From JANQIO01 sp038746745 (GTDB lineage: Bacteria; Pseudomonadota; Gammaproteobacteria; Pseudomonadales; Halieaceae): a DNA stretch of 64,000 nt. A program made the translations under genes and the position numbers. Below are positions 42,826 to 50,835 of this stretch, one piece after another. The stretch lies in contig JBCDKJ010000008.1 of assembly GCA_038746745.1 (NCBI GenBank), forward strand, positions 1 to 64,000, read 5' to 3'. Below the pieces are notes generated by a model. That model saw nothing but the letters and a program-made list of their open reading frames with translations. It had not been told where the DNA came from and ran no database searches. Within the stretch, counting starts at the first letter, position 1. The number at the start of each line of letters is the position of its first letter.

Positions 42826-43986
42826 ATGAACCTACGCCTGGGCATCATTGGTGCCGGACAGCTGGGACTATATCTTTGTCAGGCCGCAAAATCCCTTGGT
42901 ATTCATACCTGCGTCCTTAGTGAAGACGGGCGCGCACCGGCGGTCACCTTCGCTGACCATCTCGTGATTGGGCCAACAGATGATCAGGATACCCTCGACA
43001 ACTTTATCGAGGCCTGTGACGTGGTGACGTTCGAAAAAGAGGACATACCCAACGAGGCCCTGCACCAGCTGCTTGAGGCGCAAGCGGCAGGTCGTGTCCT
43101 GGTTCATCCCGGCGCTAACGTGCTGTACCTTTTAAAAGACAAAGGCACGCAGAAAACCTGGCTCATGGACCAGGGCTTCCCGACCCTGCCTTTTACCCTG
43201 CTTCAGGGCGAAAACACTTCTATCGACGCCCTGATTGATTCTTATGGGCTTCCGCTCGTGCAGAAAGCTCGCAGTGGAGGCTACGACGGCCTGGGCGTAC
43301 AGATTCTTCGAGAGCGCGCAGACCTGGCAAAACTGTGGCAGACGCCCAGTCTGATTGAACCGTTCCTGCCCGGTTGTCGAGAAGTCGCTGTGCTTGCCGC
43401 CAGAGATGCCGAGGGACACTGTATGAGCTATCCGGTGTTAGGCATGGACTTTGATCCAGCCCTGAACCTCGTTACCACAGTATTTACACCCTCGCGACTG
43501 GCGCCAGCATTGGCAGACAGCGCGCTGGCGCTGGGACGCGAGGTCCTGGATGCGCTTGGCGGTGTTGGCGTATTCGCCATAGAAATGTTTGTTACCGAAG
43601 ACGACAGCATATACATCAACGAGATCTCACCCCGGGTTCACAACTCGGGACATCTCACAATGGAGGCATCTGCCGCTTCACAGTTCGAACAGCACGTGCG
43701 CGCCTGCACCGGTCTGCCCTTGATCGACGTCTCCGGAACACAGCCGGCCGCAATGGCAAACGTGCTATACGAGGAACGCCTGGCAAACTGCTGCCCCGCC
43801 ACACCCGTCAGCCAGCAAGGTAACGCCGGACAGCTTGCGTTACACTGGTACGGCAAACCACCGGGACGATTGGGGCGAAAAATGGGCCATATTACGGCGC
43901 TGGCGGAGTCCGCTGACGCGGCTAGCGAAGCCGCATTAAGCGCGCTGAAAAAGCTGCCGGAACTTGCGGAGACACGCGCCGCATGA
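42826..43986 (+). CDS. purK: 5-(carboxyamino)imidazole ribonucleotide synthase
   Basis: A 386-residue ATP-grasp enzyme that converts AIR, bicarbonate and ATP to N5-CAIR in purine synthesis. It has the N-terminal GIIGAGQLGLYLCQAA, the substrate loop KARSGGYDGLGVQ (about 147-158), and EISPRVHNSGHLTMEA near 270. CGGAGACACC precedes the ATG as a ribosome site. The stop overlaps purE (ATGA). An intrinsic terminator in the leader suggests attenuation. Confidence 0.97.
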   Translation: MNLRLGIIGAGQLGLYLCQAAKSLGIHTCVLSEDGRAPAVTFADHLVIGPTDDQDTLDNFIEACDVVTFEKEDIPNEALHQLLEAQAAGRVLVHPGANVLYLLKDKGTQKTWLMDQGFPTLPFTLLQGENTSIDALIDSYGLPLVQKARSGGYDGLGVQILRERADLAKLWQTPSLIEPFLPGCREVAVLAARDAEGHCMSYPVLGMDFDPALNLVTTVFTPSRLAPALADSALALGREVLDALGGVGVFAIEMFVTEDDSIYINEISPRVHNSGHLTMEASAASQFEQHVRACTGLPLIDVSGTQPAAMANVLYEERLANCCPATPVSQQGNAGQLALHWYGKPPGRLGRKMGHITALAESADAASEAALSALKKLPELAETRAA

Positions 43987-44483
43987 CTGCGCTGGTGGGT
44001 ATTATCATGGGGAGTGACTCCGACCTTCCTATCATGAGCGCAGCCCCACTGATGCTCGACAAACTCGACGTGAGCTGGGAGCTCGACATCGTCAGCGCAC
44101 ACCGCACTCCTGAACGTACAGAATCTTATGCCCGCACCGCTGAGGAACGTGGGCTGCGTGTCATTATCGCTGGCGCAGGCGGCGCCGCCCATCTTCCTGG
44201 CATGATTGCAGCGTCGACGCCACTTCCCGTAATTGGCGTGCCCGTCAGCGCGACCAAAATGCAGGGGCAAGACGCCCTGCACTCCATTGTGCAGATGCCC
44301 GCCGGCGTGCCGGTGGCCACAGTTGCCATTGACAACGCCACTAACGCCGCCGTTCTCGCTGCACAGATGCTGGCGACGGGCGATGACGCGCTGCGTCAGC
44401 GAATCGCCGCCTATAAGTCAGAACTGCGTGAGATCGTAATGACCAAGTCTGAGTCTTTGCGCAGTACCAGCGACAGCAGCTAG
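43983..44483 (+). CDS. purE: N5-carboxyaminoimidazole ribonucleotide mutase
   Basis: A 166-residue class I PurE that converts N5-CAIR to CAIR, the step after PurK. Family motifs are GSDSDLPIM (about 10-18), SAHRTPERTESYA (about 38-50), AGAGGAAHLPGMIAA and GVPVSATKMQGQDALHSIVQMP. The ATG overlaps the purK stop. The 299-bp stretch after it, up to the next LysR gene, holds only AT-rich promoter-like sequence near its end and no convincing gene. Confidence 0.97.
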   Translation: MTALVGIIMGSDSDLPIMSAAPLMLDKLDVSWELDIVSAHRTPERTESYARTAEERGLRVIIAGAGGAAHLPGMIAASTPLPVIGVPVSATKMQGQDALHSIVQMPAGVPVATVAIDNATNAAVLAAQMLATGDDALRQRIAAYKSELREIVMTKSESLRSTSDSS

Positions 44484-44781
44484 CAACTGGGATCTCTCGT
44501 TTCTCTGCTTGTTGCTCTGCTTGGTTCTCTTCGCTCAGTTACAGCCTTTATCGCAAGCCGCAAAACGTGAAAACGATAAGTGGCTAAAATCACTCAGCGT
44601 GGACGTGTCTCAGGACATCGGCAGCAACCAGCGCAGCAACACGCGGCATGTCATCATCCTCCAGAAAGTTGCTCACCGCACAGCGCGGTTTCTGCCGAGC
44701 GAGTATTAAATTGAAAAATATATAGATTAGGATTCACTGTTCTATTTTAATTCAATAAGAAACACTCGCCCGGGGTCATTC

Positions 44782-45660
44782 ATGGCCAGACTGAACTACC
44801 ACCATCTGTACTATTTCTGGCAAGTCGCGCGGCACGGGAATCTCAGCGAGACCGCTGTAAATCTGCATGTTTCGCAGTCAGCGCTCTCTTCTCAGATCAA
44901 GCAGTTGGAAGAGGCCACCGGTACCGAGCTATTTTCACGCCGGGGACGCAAGCTCGTGCTAACCGAAGCAGGGCGACGAGCATTGGGTTACGCCGACGAC
45001 ATATTTCGGCGCGGTGAGGAACTGGAGTCTCTGTTGACGCAGGGAATGGATCTTGGACCGGACCGACTCAGCATCGGCGTGCTGTCGACAATGTCGCGAA
45101 ACTTTGTCGAACTGTTTATTCAACCACTGCTGAGCAGGCTGGGTATTCGCTACAGCCTGGAGGCGCTTGGCCAGACCAATCTGCTGAATGCGCTAGCCAA
45201 CCACCGCCTTGATCTGGTGCTCACCAACGTGGAAGTGGCAGCCTCTGAGGAGCGTTTCTGGCAGACCCGCTTACTCGCGCACCAGCCGGTGGCGATCGTC
45301 GGGCCTGCCGGCAACCCGCGCCGGCAATTCCCCGAGGACTACGCCAACAGCCGCTGGGTGTTGCCGCTGGCGGACAGCCCCATTCGCAGCGGCTTTGACG
45401 GATTCTGCGCACAGCATCAGTTTGTGCCCGACGTTGTCGCCGAGGCGAATGATATGGCGATGCTGCGCCTGCTGGCGCGAGACACGGGCGCTCTGGCGGT
45501 TATTCCGGAGGTGGTGGTTCGGGATGAAGTCGATAGCGGATCGCTGGTGCGACATATGACGCTGCCCAGAGTTTTTGAGAACTTTTATGCAGTCACTGTG
45601 CAGCGGCAGCGGGCCAACCGGCTGCTGGACGAATTGCTCAATCCGGAACGTTGGCAGTGA
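44782..45660 (+). CDS. LysR family regulator, NhaR-like (second copy type)
   Basis: A 292-residue LysR protein. Its DNA-binding region LNYHHLYYFWQVARHGNLSETAVNLHVSQ is closely similar in layout to that of the regulator at 41477, and both match the NhaR subgroup. A typical effector domain follows. The upstream 60 bp are very AT-rich, with ATTGAA and TTCAAT half-sites that could be a LysR-type binding region. Target genes may include the exported protein 55 bp downstream. The effector is unknown. Confidence 0.88.
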   Translation: MARLNYHHLYYFWQVARHGNLSETAVNLHVSQSALSSQIKQLEEATGTELFSRRGRKLVLTEAGRRALGYADDIFRRGEELESLLTQGMDLGPDRLSIGVLSTMSRNFVELFIQPLLSRLGIRYSLEALGQTNLLNALANHRLDLVLTNVEVAASEERFWQTRLLAHQPVAIVGPAGNPRRQFPEDYANSRWVLPLADSPIRSGFDGFCAQHQFVPDVVAEANDMAMLRLLARDTGALAVIPEVVVRDEVDSGSLVRHMTLPRVFENFYAVTVQRQRANRLLDELLNPERWQ

Positions 45661-45715
45661 GCTTCTGTCGAAGCTACCGCGTAAACAGCACCATTGAAGC
45701 AATTTTGACCCCTAT

Positions 45716-46402
45716 ATGCGCCTGGCTCTGATACTCAGTTTATTTGCGTCCATGCTGATCGCGCCTGGTTTGCAGGCGAGACCCGTCAAACTGGACCTGC
45801 AGGGCCGCACCGCGCCCAGCGATCCCGGTGCGTTTACTCGTGGCTATGAGCGTTGCAGCGATAGCATTACATCTCTGGCGTTCACGGAAACGGAGACGGA
45901 TGAGGAGAACCGTGAGCAGATAGAGCTGCTACTGCGCTACCGTCCCTCGCCAATGCTTGCTGATACCGGCGCGGACGGTTTGCGGGCATTCTTCACCACG
46001 CCCTCTTTCATGGTGCGCGAGCAGACCACTTACCGGCTGGTGACCTTTCACGTTCACAGCGCGGATGATGCAGACGCCGATGAGAACGCACCTATACTAG
46101 GGCACTTCGTGCACTACGGTGCTGATGGCAGCTACGGTGTGCTCAGTTTAAAGCTGATGGAGGGCACACCGAACCCCGAGTTGGAAAAGCTGATTCTCGC
46201 AGCCGTCGGCGAGCCTTCTGAAGAGGGGCTTAACCCGCGTCGCCTGCTCCCGCCCACCGTGAGCATTGGTGCCTATCTGACGCCGGAACAGATATCTGCC
46301 TGCGACTATAAAGTACACTGGCACTTCGCTGAGGAGCCCCTGCAGGCCAGCGCTGAACAGATTCGCGCGCTACAACGCCTGCTTAGCACGTCTGACAGCT
46401 GA
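45716..46402 (+). CDS. Divergent exported alpha-carbonic-anhydrase-like protein
   Basis: 228 residues with a signal peptide (about 1-22, ending LQA). The rest follows the alpha-carbonic anhydrase pattern: RYRPSPMLADTGADGLRAFF, then VTFHVHSADD (H112, H114), GHFVHYGADGSYGVLSLKL (H130), NPELEKLI, and LLPPTVSIGAYLTP (Thr189) with a C-terminal SAEQIRAL. All three zinc-ligand His positions appear kept. The proton-shuttle His, the Glu before the third His and the usual SLTTPPC loop are altered. C47 and C196 could form the disulfide. Fold assignment is by eye and activity is uncertain. Confidence 0.6.
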   Translation: MRLALILSLFASMLIAPGLQARPVKLDLQGRTAPSDPGAFTRGYERCSDSITSLAFTETETDEENREQIELLLRYRPSPMLADTGADGLRAFFTTPSFMVREQTTYRLVTFHVHSADDADADENAPILGHFVHYGADGSYGVLSLKLMEGTPNPELEKLILAAVGEPSEEGLNPRRLLPPTVSIGAYLTPEQISACDYKVHWHFAEEPLQASAEQIRALQRLLSTSDS

Positions 46403-46452
46403 GCATCGCCTTGCCAGCGTGGACACCTGAGGCGTGCTTAGGTCCGCCAGAA

Positions 46453-46475
46453 GCTTGTAGAATCACAGGCACAAT
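46453..46475 (+). repeat. Duplicated upstream flank of tRNA-Arg (copy 1)
   Basis: CTTGTAGAAT at 46454-46463 recurs at 46587-46596, 133 bp further on, the same offset as between the decayed and intact tRNA copies. TAGAAT within it is a plausible -10 element, so the duplication carried the promoter with the tRNA. Confidence 0.6.
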
Positions 46476-46578
46476 GCCCCCGTAGCTCAGTTGAATAGAG
46501 CATCCGTCCGAATGCGGCCCACTCCTAACCGGAGGGTCGCCGTGCTATGCCATTAAGACCTGAGGTCTGCCGGGGCCC
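46476..46578 (+). pseudogene. Decayed copy of tRNA-Arg(CCU)
   Basis: The first 31 nt are identical to the 5' part of the intact tRNA at 46609 (acceptor strand, D-arm). Then insertions of about 15 nt break the anticodon arm and the T-arm, although CTCCTAA and GGAGGGTCGC are still recognisable and a GAGGTCTGCCGGGG remnant closes the unit. It cannot fold as a cloverleaf. It is the left copy of a 133-bp tandem duplication. Confidence 0.75.
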
Positions 46579-46608
46579 TTCGGAAACTTGTAGAATTGAT
46601 GGCACAAC

Positions 46609-46685
46609 GCCCCCGTAGCTCAGTTGAATAGAGCATCCGCCTCCTAAGCGGAGGGTCGCAGGTTTGAGTCCTGCCGGGGGCACCA
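46609..46685 (+). tRNA. tRNA-Arg (anticodon CCU)
   Basis: A complete 77-nt cloverleaf: acceptor stem GCCCCCG/CGGGGGC, D-stem GCTC/GAGC, anticodon stem TCCGC/GCGGA with loop CTCCTAA (anticodon CCT), T-arm GCAGG-TTTGAGT-CCTGC, discriminator A and encoded CCA. It reads the rare AGG codon. A TAGAAT hexamer ends 12 bp upstream. This tRNA type is a common integration site for genomic islands, but no integrase is in the window. Confidence 0.95.
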
Positions 46686-46726
46686 ATCCCCTACGGGTCT
46701 CGGCGCCCCCTCTGGACTGCCGGCCC

Positions 46727-46773
46727 ATGAGCACAGCTCATCGGCGTTCGGCCGCACGCGAAGCTGCGCTTCG
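46727..46773. other. Two small hairpins downstream of tRNA-Arg
   Basis: ATGAGC-ACA-GCTCAT (46727-46741) and CGAAGC-TGC-GCTTCG (46759-46773) are perfect 6-bp stems with 3-nt loops. The second is followed by AAAACG, not a T-run. They may assist 3' processing or termination of the tRNA transcript. Confidence 0.4.
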
Positions 46774-46789
46774 AAAACGTTTGCCTCAC

Positions 46790-46810
46790 CCTGCCGGGGG
46801 CACCAATCCC
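46790..46810 (+). repeat. Third copy of the tRNA-Arg 3' end (21-bp direct repeat)
   Basis: The 21 bp at 46670-46690, covering the 3' T-stem, acceptor strand, CCA and flank of the intact tRNA, recur exactly at 46790-46810, 120 bp downstream. A short 3'-end repeat of this kind is what an attL/attR pair or a deleted further tRNA copy leaves behind. Confidence 0.7.
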
Positions 46811-46889
46811 GTCGGGGATTGATATCACCTTTGGGCTGCCCATCTGCAACAATTTTATCTCGATATAAAGCTAAATCCTGTAAGCTATA

Positions 46890-46924
46890 AGCTCCAAGAA
46901 CTTCTGGAGCTCCAGGTTTTTGAA
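46890..46924 (+). other. Hairpin in the leader of the POT transporter gene
   Basis: AGCTCCA and TGGAGCT form a 7-bp stem around an 8-nt loop, followed after CCAGG by TTTTTG. It lies about 20 bp before the GTG at 46946. It could be a weak terminator for the tRNA transcript or a control element for the transporter. Confidence 0.35.
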
Positions 46925-46945
46925 CAACAACGGAAAACAGGCACA

Positions 46946-48532
46946 GTGACTGCGGCTAGAGCATCGCACCCGCGGGGCTTATACGTGCTATGCGGCGTGG
47001 AGATGTGGGAGCGTTTCAGCTTTCACACCATGCGCGCCATGTTGGTTCTGTTTCTGACAGCGCCCGTGGCGAGCTCTGGCTTTGGTTGGGCGTCGGGGGA
47101 CGCGCTGCGGCTGTATGGACTCTATACGGGGCTTATCTATCTAACGCCCGTACTGGGCGGCCTGCTGGCAGATCGTGTGTTCGGCATGCAGCGCGCCATC
47201 ATTATCGGGGCGAGCCTGATGTGCCTGGGGCATTTCCTCATGGCAGGCCCTGCTATCGCCCCGTGGTTGGGCGACCGGGTCTCCGACGGGATCATCAGCC
47301 AGGTGATCGAACAGAGTGCTGTGCCGCTAGGCCAGTCGCTTACACCGGAAATCAGCGACAGAATTGCAAATGCCATCAGCGAACAGGCGGCGATAGACCA
47401 GAACTCGACCTCGCTTCAGCACCTGACCGAGCGAGTGTATTTATCAATCACTGCGTCATTCTTCGCTGCCCTGCTCGCTCTGGTGGCAGGTGCGGGCTTA
47501 TTTTTGCCCGCAGCCTCGAGTTTGCTGGGCAGTCTTTACGATCGCAGCGACGCCAATCGCGAATCCGGCTTCTTTATCTTTTATCTGGCCATCAACGTAG
47601 GCGCAACACTGGCACCCATTGCTGGCGGAATCTTCGGAGAGCGCATAGGTTGGCACGTAGGGTTTACCGTCGCCGGGTTTGCAATGTTATTGGGGCTGGC
47701 GAGTTTTCTTGTGTTCAGAGGACGCTATATCGGCGATATCGGCGCCACGACGAAGGCAGACACCACGCAAGCTGCACGCATCACGTCCGCCAGGGTATCT
47801 GCGACTGTCATTCGCGATCGTGTTATTGCCATGTTGTCGCTGTCCAGCTTCCTCATTCTCTCAGAGCTGTGCCTGGGCCAGGGCGGCGGTCTGCTCAGCC
47901 TGTTTGTGCGCGACCGCGTTGACCGCACGGTATTTGACTATGAAATACCGGCAGTATGGTTCCAGTCACTGTTTCCGCTGTTCATTGTCATCTCACTGAT
48001 CGCACTCACCGCCTTGACGCCAATCCTGGATCGCAGAGGACGCAATCCAGTCACCACACTCAAGTTCGCAATCGGCTTCCTCGCGCTCGCGCTTAGCTTT
48101 CTAGTGCTGCTGGTAGCTTCCACTGGAGCGGAGCTTGTCGCACCGCTGTGGGTCGTACTGGTGTATGCGTTGATGGCTGTAACTGAGGTGCTGCTGTATC
48201 CAGTGGCACGCGCCATGGTGACGCGATACGCCCAGAAAGAGCATCTGGTCACCTTCATGGGGATACTGTTTCTCTGTATCGCGCTGGGCAGCATGGCCAG
48301 CGGTTGGGTTGGCGCGCTGGCCGAGGCTTTCACAGTCGAACAGATCTTTGCCACACTGGTGGTCGTGGCGCTGGTTGCGGCGACGGTTTTGGTATTACTG
48401 ACTGGCAGGCTTAGGCGCCTGAGCCACGGATTGGAACAGGGATACTCCCCACTCCATTCTCCCTCTGAATCAGACAGCAGCACAGGCCGGCAGGCGTCAG
48501 CCGGCGAGCGCGTTCTCTCGCAGGAGCCTTAG
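46946..48532 (+). CDS. POT-family (PTR2) transporter, atypical
   Basis: 528 residues with about 12-14 membrane segments, from a GTG start. The TM1 motif is EMWERFSFHTMRAML instead of the usual ExxERFxYYG. A soluble insertion of about 60 residues (about 110-170) separates the segments after LGHFLMAGP. The usual FKPN of TM4 reads FLPA, losing the Lys linked to proton coupling. GFFIFYLAINVGATLAP is preserved. Family membership (proton-coupled peptide uptake) is firm, but the motif losses make peptide transport uncertain. The class II aldolase gene follows directly. Confidence 0.85.
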   Translation: MTAARASHPRGLYVLCGVEMWERFSFHTMRAMLVLFLTAPVASSGFGWASGDALRLYGLYTGLIYLTPVLGGLLADRVFGMQRAIIIGASLMCLGHFLMAGPAIAPWLGDRVSDGIISQVIEQSAVPLGQSLTPEISDRIANAISEQAAIDQNSTSLQHLTERVYLSITASFFAALLALVAGAGLFLPAASSLLGSLYDRSDANRESGFFIFYLAINVGATLAPIAGGIFGERIGWHVGFTVAGFAMLLGLASFLVFRGRYIGDIGATTKADTTQAARITSARVSATVIRDRVIAMLSLSSFLILSELCLGQGGGLLSLFVRDRVDRTVFDYEIPAVWFQSLFPLFIVISLIALTALTPILDRRGRNPVTTLKFAIGFLALALSFLVLLVASTGAELVAPLWVVLVYALMAVTEVLLYPVARAMVTRYAQKEHLVTFMGILFLCIALGSMASGWVGALAEAFTVEQIFATLVVVALVAATVLVLLTGRLRRLSHGLEQGYSPLHSPSESDSSTGRQASAGERVLSQEP

Positions 48533-49282
48533 ATGAGTAAAGTGTTTCACTCTATACAGCCCGGGAATTCTCCCTCAGATCCACTTCAGCAAACGCGACA
48601 AGATCTGGCGTTGGCCCACCGCATCGTCGCTTACGAAAACATGCACGAGGGCACCTGGACCCATCTCTCCGCGATGATACCTGGCAGTGATGGCTTAATG
48701 CTGGTGAGCCCGGGTTTTCAGCACTTTGCTGACGTACAAGCTGACGATCTGGTGATCATGGACAGCGCTGGCAAAGTGGTAGACAACACGGGAGATCCCA
48801 ACCCTGCCGCCTGGTGCCTACACTATCCACTGCATACCGCGAGGCCAGACGCGGCCTGCGTTATTCATTTGCACTCGCTGCACGCGAGTGCGCTATTGAT
48901 GCAGGAAGGGGTGTGTCTGGATGAGCAGAGCAGTCAGGTGGCGGCAACCCTATACCAGCAGATCGCTTACTATGACGTCTATGACGGTGTTCTGCGCGAG
49001 GCCGACGAGGGTTATCGCATGGCCGAAGTCCTGGGCGACAAGGCGATTCTGGCATTGCGAAATCACGGCTATATGGCGGTCGGTTCATCGGTAGGTGCAG
49101 CCCTGGAACGCGCCTACAACTTCGAGCGTGCCTGCCAGTTGCAGCTACTTGCCACCGCAGGTGGCCAGACTATGAATCGAATCCCGGATCATATTGTTGC
49201 GGAAGTCGCGCGCACGGAGCGGGAGACGCTGGGCGGCTACTTCAGCGGCATGAAGGCGATGTTCGACCGCACCGGCCGGTAG
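48533..49282 (+). CDS. Class II aldolase/adducin family protein
   Basis: A 249-residue protein of the class II aldolase fold. Zinc-ligand His residues occur in VIHLHSLHASALLM (about 103-116) and NHGYMAVGSSVGAAL (about 173-187). The N-terminus has EGTWTHLSAMIPGSDG in place of the usual NxSxR block. Family members are zinc-dependent aldolases or epimerases of sugar phosphates, or adducin-like proteins without known activity. It starts one base after the POT transporter stop, so the two are co-transcribed. Confidence 0.85.
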   Translation: MSKVFHSIQPGNSPSDPLQQTRQDLALAHRIVAYENMHEGTWTHLSAMIPGSDGLMLVSPGFQHFADVQADDLVIMDSAGKVVDNTGDPNPAAWCLHYPLHTARPDAACVIHLHSLHASALLMQEGVCLDEQSSQVAATLYQQIAYYDVYDGVLREADEGYRMAEVLGDKAILALRNHGYMAVGSSVGAALERAYNFERACQLQLLATAGGQTMNRIPDHIVAEVARTERETLGGYFSGMKAMFDRTGR

Positions 49283-49400
49283 GTCGAGCCGCGCAGGTCG
49301 GGCCGCATAGGTCGAGATGTACAGGTAGACACGGGGTCATTGAAAACTCCTTTGGCGTCGGTGCGATAACTCCCTCACATTGCCCGTATACTTGCGCCGC

Positions 49401-50228
49401 ATGGATCGGCTATTCCTCAACATAGGTGCCATGAAATCTGGCACCACCTGGCTATATCGCCAGCTTGAGCAGCACCCGGATATCTATTTCAGCCCGGAAA
49501 AAGAACTGCATTACCTGGCCTGGCGTGCCGGCCAGCCCGGCGTTCTCAGTCGCCGCTACCGACTCTACCGGTGTATTAACGCATGGCGTCGTAGACACAG
49601 CACCCGACGCTTCCAACTGCGTTGGTATATGGACTACGTATGTGGAGCTCGCACACCCGACTGGTATCAACGTCGCTTTCGGCATGCGCCCGCTAACAGC
49701 TACCCGACTGACTTCAGTAATTTAAGCGCGCTGCTTGACGAGGCCGACTGGCGCGCGCTGGCGGCAGAAGTGAATGATTTGCGCGTGATGTACCTGTTGA
49801 GAAATCCCCTGGATCGTATCTGGTCACATATCCGGTCACAGTGTCGGAACGCTGATGACGAGCAGCAACTGCAGTCTCTTACACAGTACTCACCGCTGCC
49901 AGGGCTCAGCGAAGAGACGCTACTACGGCACTCGCGCTATGGCGCTAATCTGGAACGTATGCTCCGGGCTGTACCCGATGGACATGTGCATCTTGCACTG
50001 CACGATTCTATTGCTAGCAACCCTATCGGTGTATTGCGAGAGGTGGAGGGTTTTCTTGGCATCGGCGCTCATTCCTACGCGGATGCAAAGCTTGAGCGCC
50101 GCATCAATGCTGCGACCCCTCTGCCGAGGCCAGGCTGGATAAGAGAGCATTTTCTGCCCCGGATCGAGTCAGATCTTGAGAAGCTGGCGCAATACGGCGT
50201 GAGTGTGCCCACCAACTGGTACCAGTAG
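49401..50228 (+). CDS. Sulfotransferase family protein
   Basis: 275 residues from the ATG at 49401 (a TTG at 49380 is in frame but unsupported). The PAPS 5'-phosphosulfate loop is GAMKSGTTWLYRQL (about 10-23), and the 3'-phosphate motif is VMYLLRNPLDRIWSHIRSQ (about 130-148). It should transfer sulfate from PAPS to a hydroxyl or amine, possibly of a cell-surface glycan. It is flanked by unrelated genes. Acceptor unknown. Confidence 0.88.
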   Translation: MDRLFLNIGAMKSGTTWLYRQLEQHPDIYFSPEKELHYLAWRAGQPGVLSRRYRLYRCINAWRRRHSTRRFQLRWYMDYVCGARTPDWYQRRFRHAPANSYPTDFSNLSALLDEADWRALAAEVNDLRVMYLLRNPLDRIWSHIRSQCRNADDEQQLQSLTQYSPLPGLSEETLLRHSRYGANLERMLRAVPDGHVHLALHDSIASNPIGVLREVEGFLGIGAHSYADAKLERRINAATPLPRPGWIREHFLPRIESDLEKLAQYGVSVPTNWYQ

Positions 50229-50370
50229 TTGCCGCGACCGCCGAGGCCTTACCCGCAGTCTTTTAGCACTAAACACGCGTGCGGCAGGCGCGGTCGAGCT
50301 TGCTATACTTTTGACATAGCCGGGGCCATCAATACCGGTGCTAGACAAAAACAACACCGGAGCTATAACA

Positions 50371-50835
50371 ATGCAGCTCATTATTAATGGCGAAAAGCAC
50401 GAGCTTGACGCCGACCCAACTATGCCCTTGCTCTGGGCCCTGCGTGACCTGCTGGACATGACAGGCACCAAGTTTGGCTGCGGGGCTGGCCTGTGTGGCG
50501 CCTGCACGGTGCACCTGGACGGAAAGGCAATACGCAGTTGCAGCACCCCGCTCTCTCTCGCTGCCGGCAAGGCCATCACCACGATAGAGGGATTATCCAG
50601 CGATGGTAGCCACCCTGTGCAGCGCGCCTGGGCCGAGCACCAGGTGCCGCAGTGCGGCTACTGTCAACCGGGACAGATGATGCAAGCGGCGGCATTGCTT
50701 GCAGACAACCCAACGCCAACCAGTGAAGAAATTGATGTTGCGATGGCAGGCAACATCTGTCGCTGTGGTACCTATACCCGAATCAAAGCGGCGATTACCG
50801 AGCTCGCTACTGATGCGATGGAATCGCAGCCATGA
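50371..50835 (+). CDS. iorA: IorA-like [2Fe-2S] subunit of a molybdenum hydroxylase
   Basis: 154 residues from the ATG at 50371 (CCGGAG upstream; the GTG at 50338 is less likely). A plant-type [2Fe-2S] domain has Cys residues in FGCGAGLCGACTVHLDG and RSC. A second all-helical [2Fe-2S] domain has CGYCQPGQMMQA and NICRCGTY. It passes electrons from the molybdopterin subunit. Its stop overlaps iorB (ATGA). The two-subunit layout without a FAD subunit matches isoquinoline 1-oxidoreductase and periplasmic aldehyde oxidases. Confidence 0.92.
   Translation: MQLIINGEKHELDADPTMPLLWALRDLLDMTGTKFGCGAGLCGACTVHLDGKAIRSCSTPLSLAAGKAITTIEGLSSDGSHPVQRAWAEHQVPQCGYCQPGQMMQAAALLADNPTPTSEEIDVAMAGNICRCGTYTRIKAAITELATDAMESQP

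Noticed and set aside
42620..42829. A 69-codon plus-strand frame across the purK leader, ending in an ATGA overlap with purK
   Set aside because: It has no ribosome site, runs through an intrinsic terminator, and has Ser/Cys-rich composition without family likeness. The hairpins explain the region better.
44509..44709. A 66-codon frame between purE and the LysR gene
   Set aside because: No ribosome site, no recognisable domain, and composition unlike neighbouring genes.
46525..46734. A minus-strand frame across the tRNA-Arg locus
   Set aside because: It is antisense to the tRNA and its decayed copy. The apparent protein is a known artefact type.
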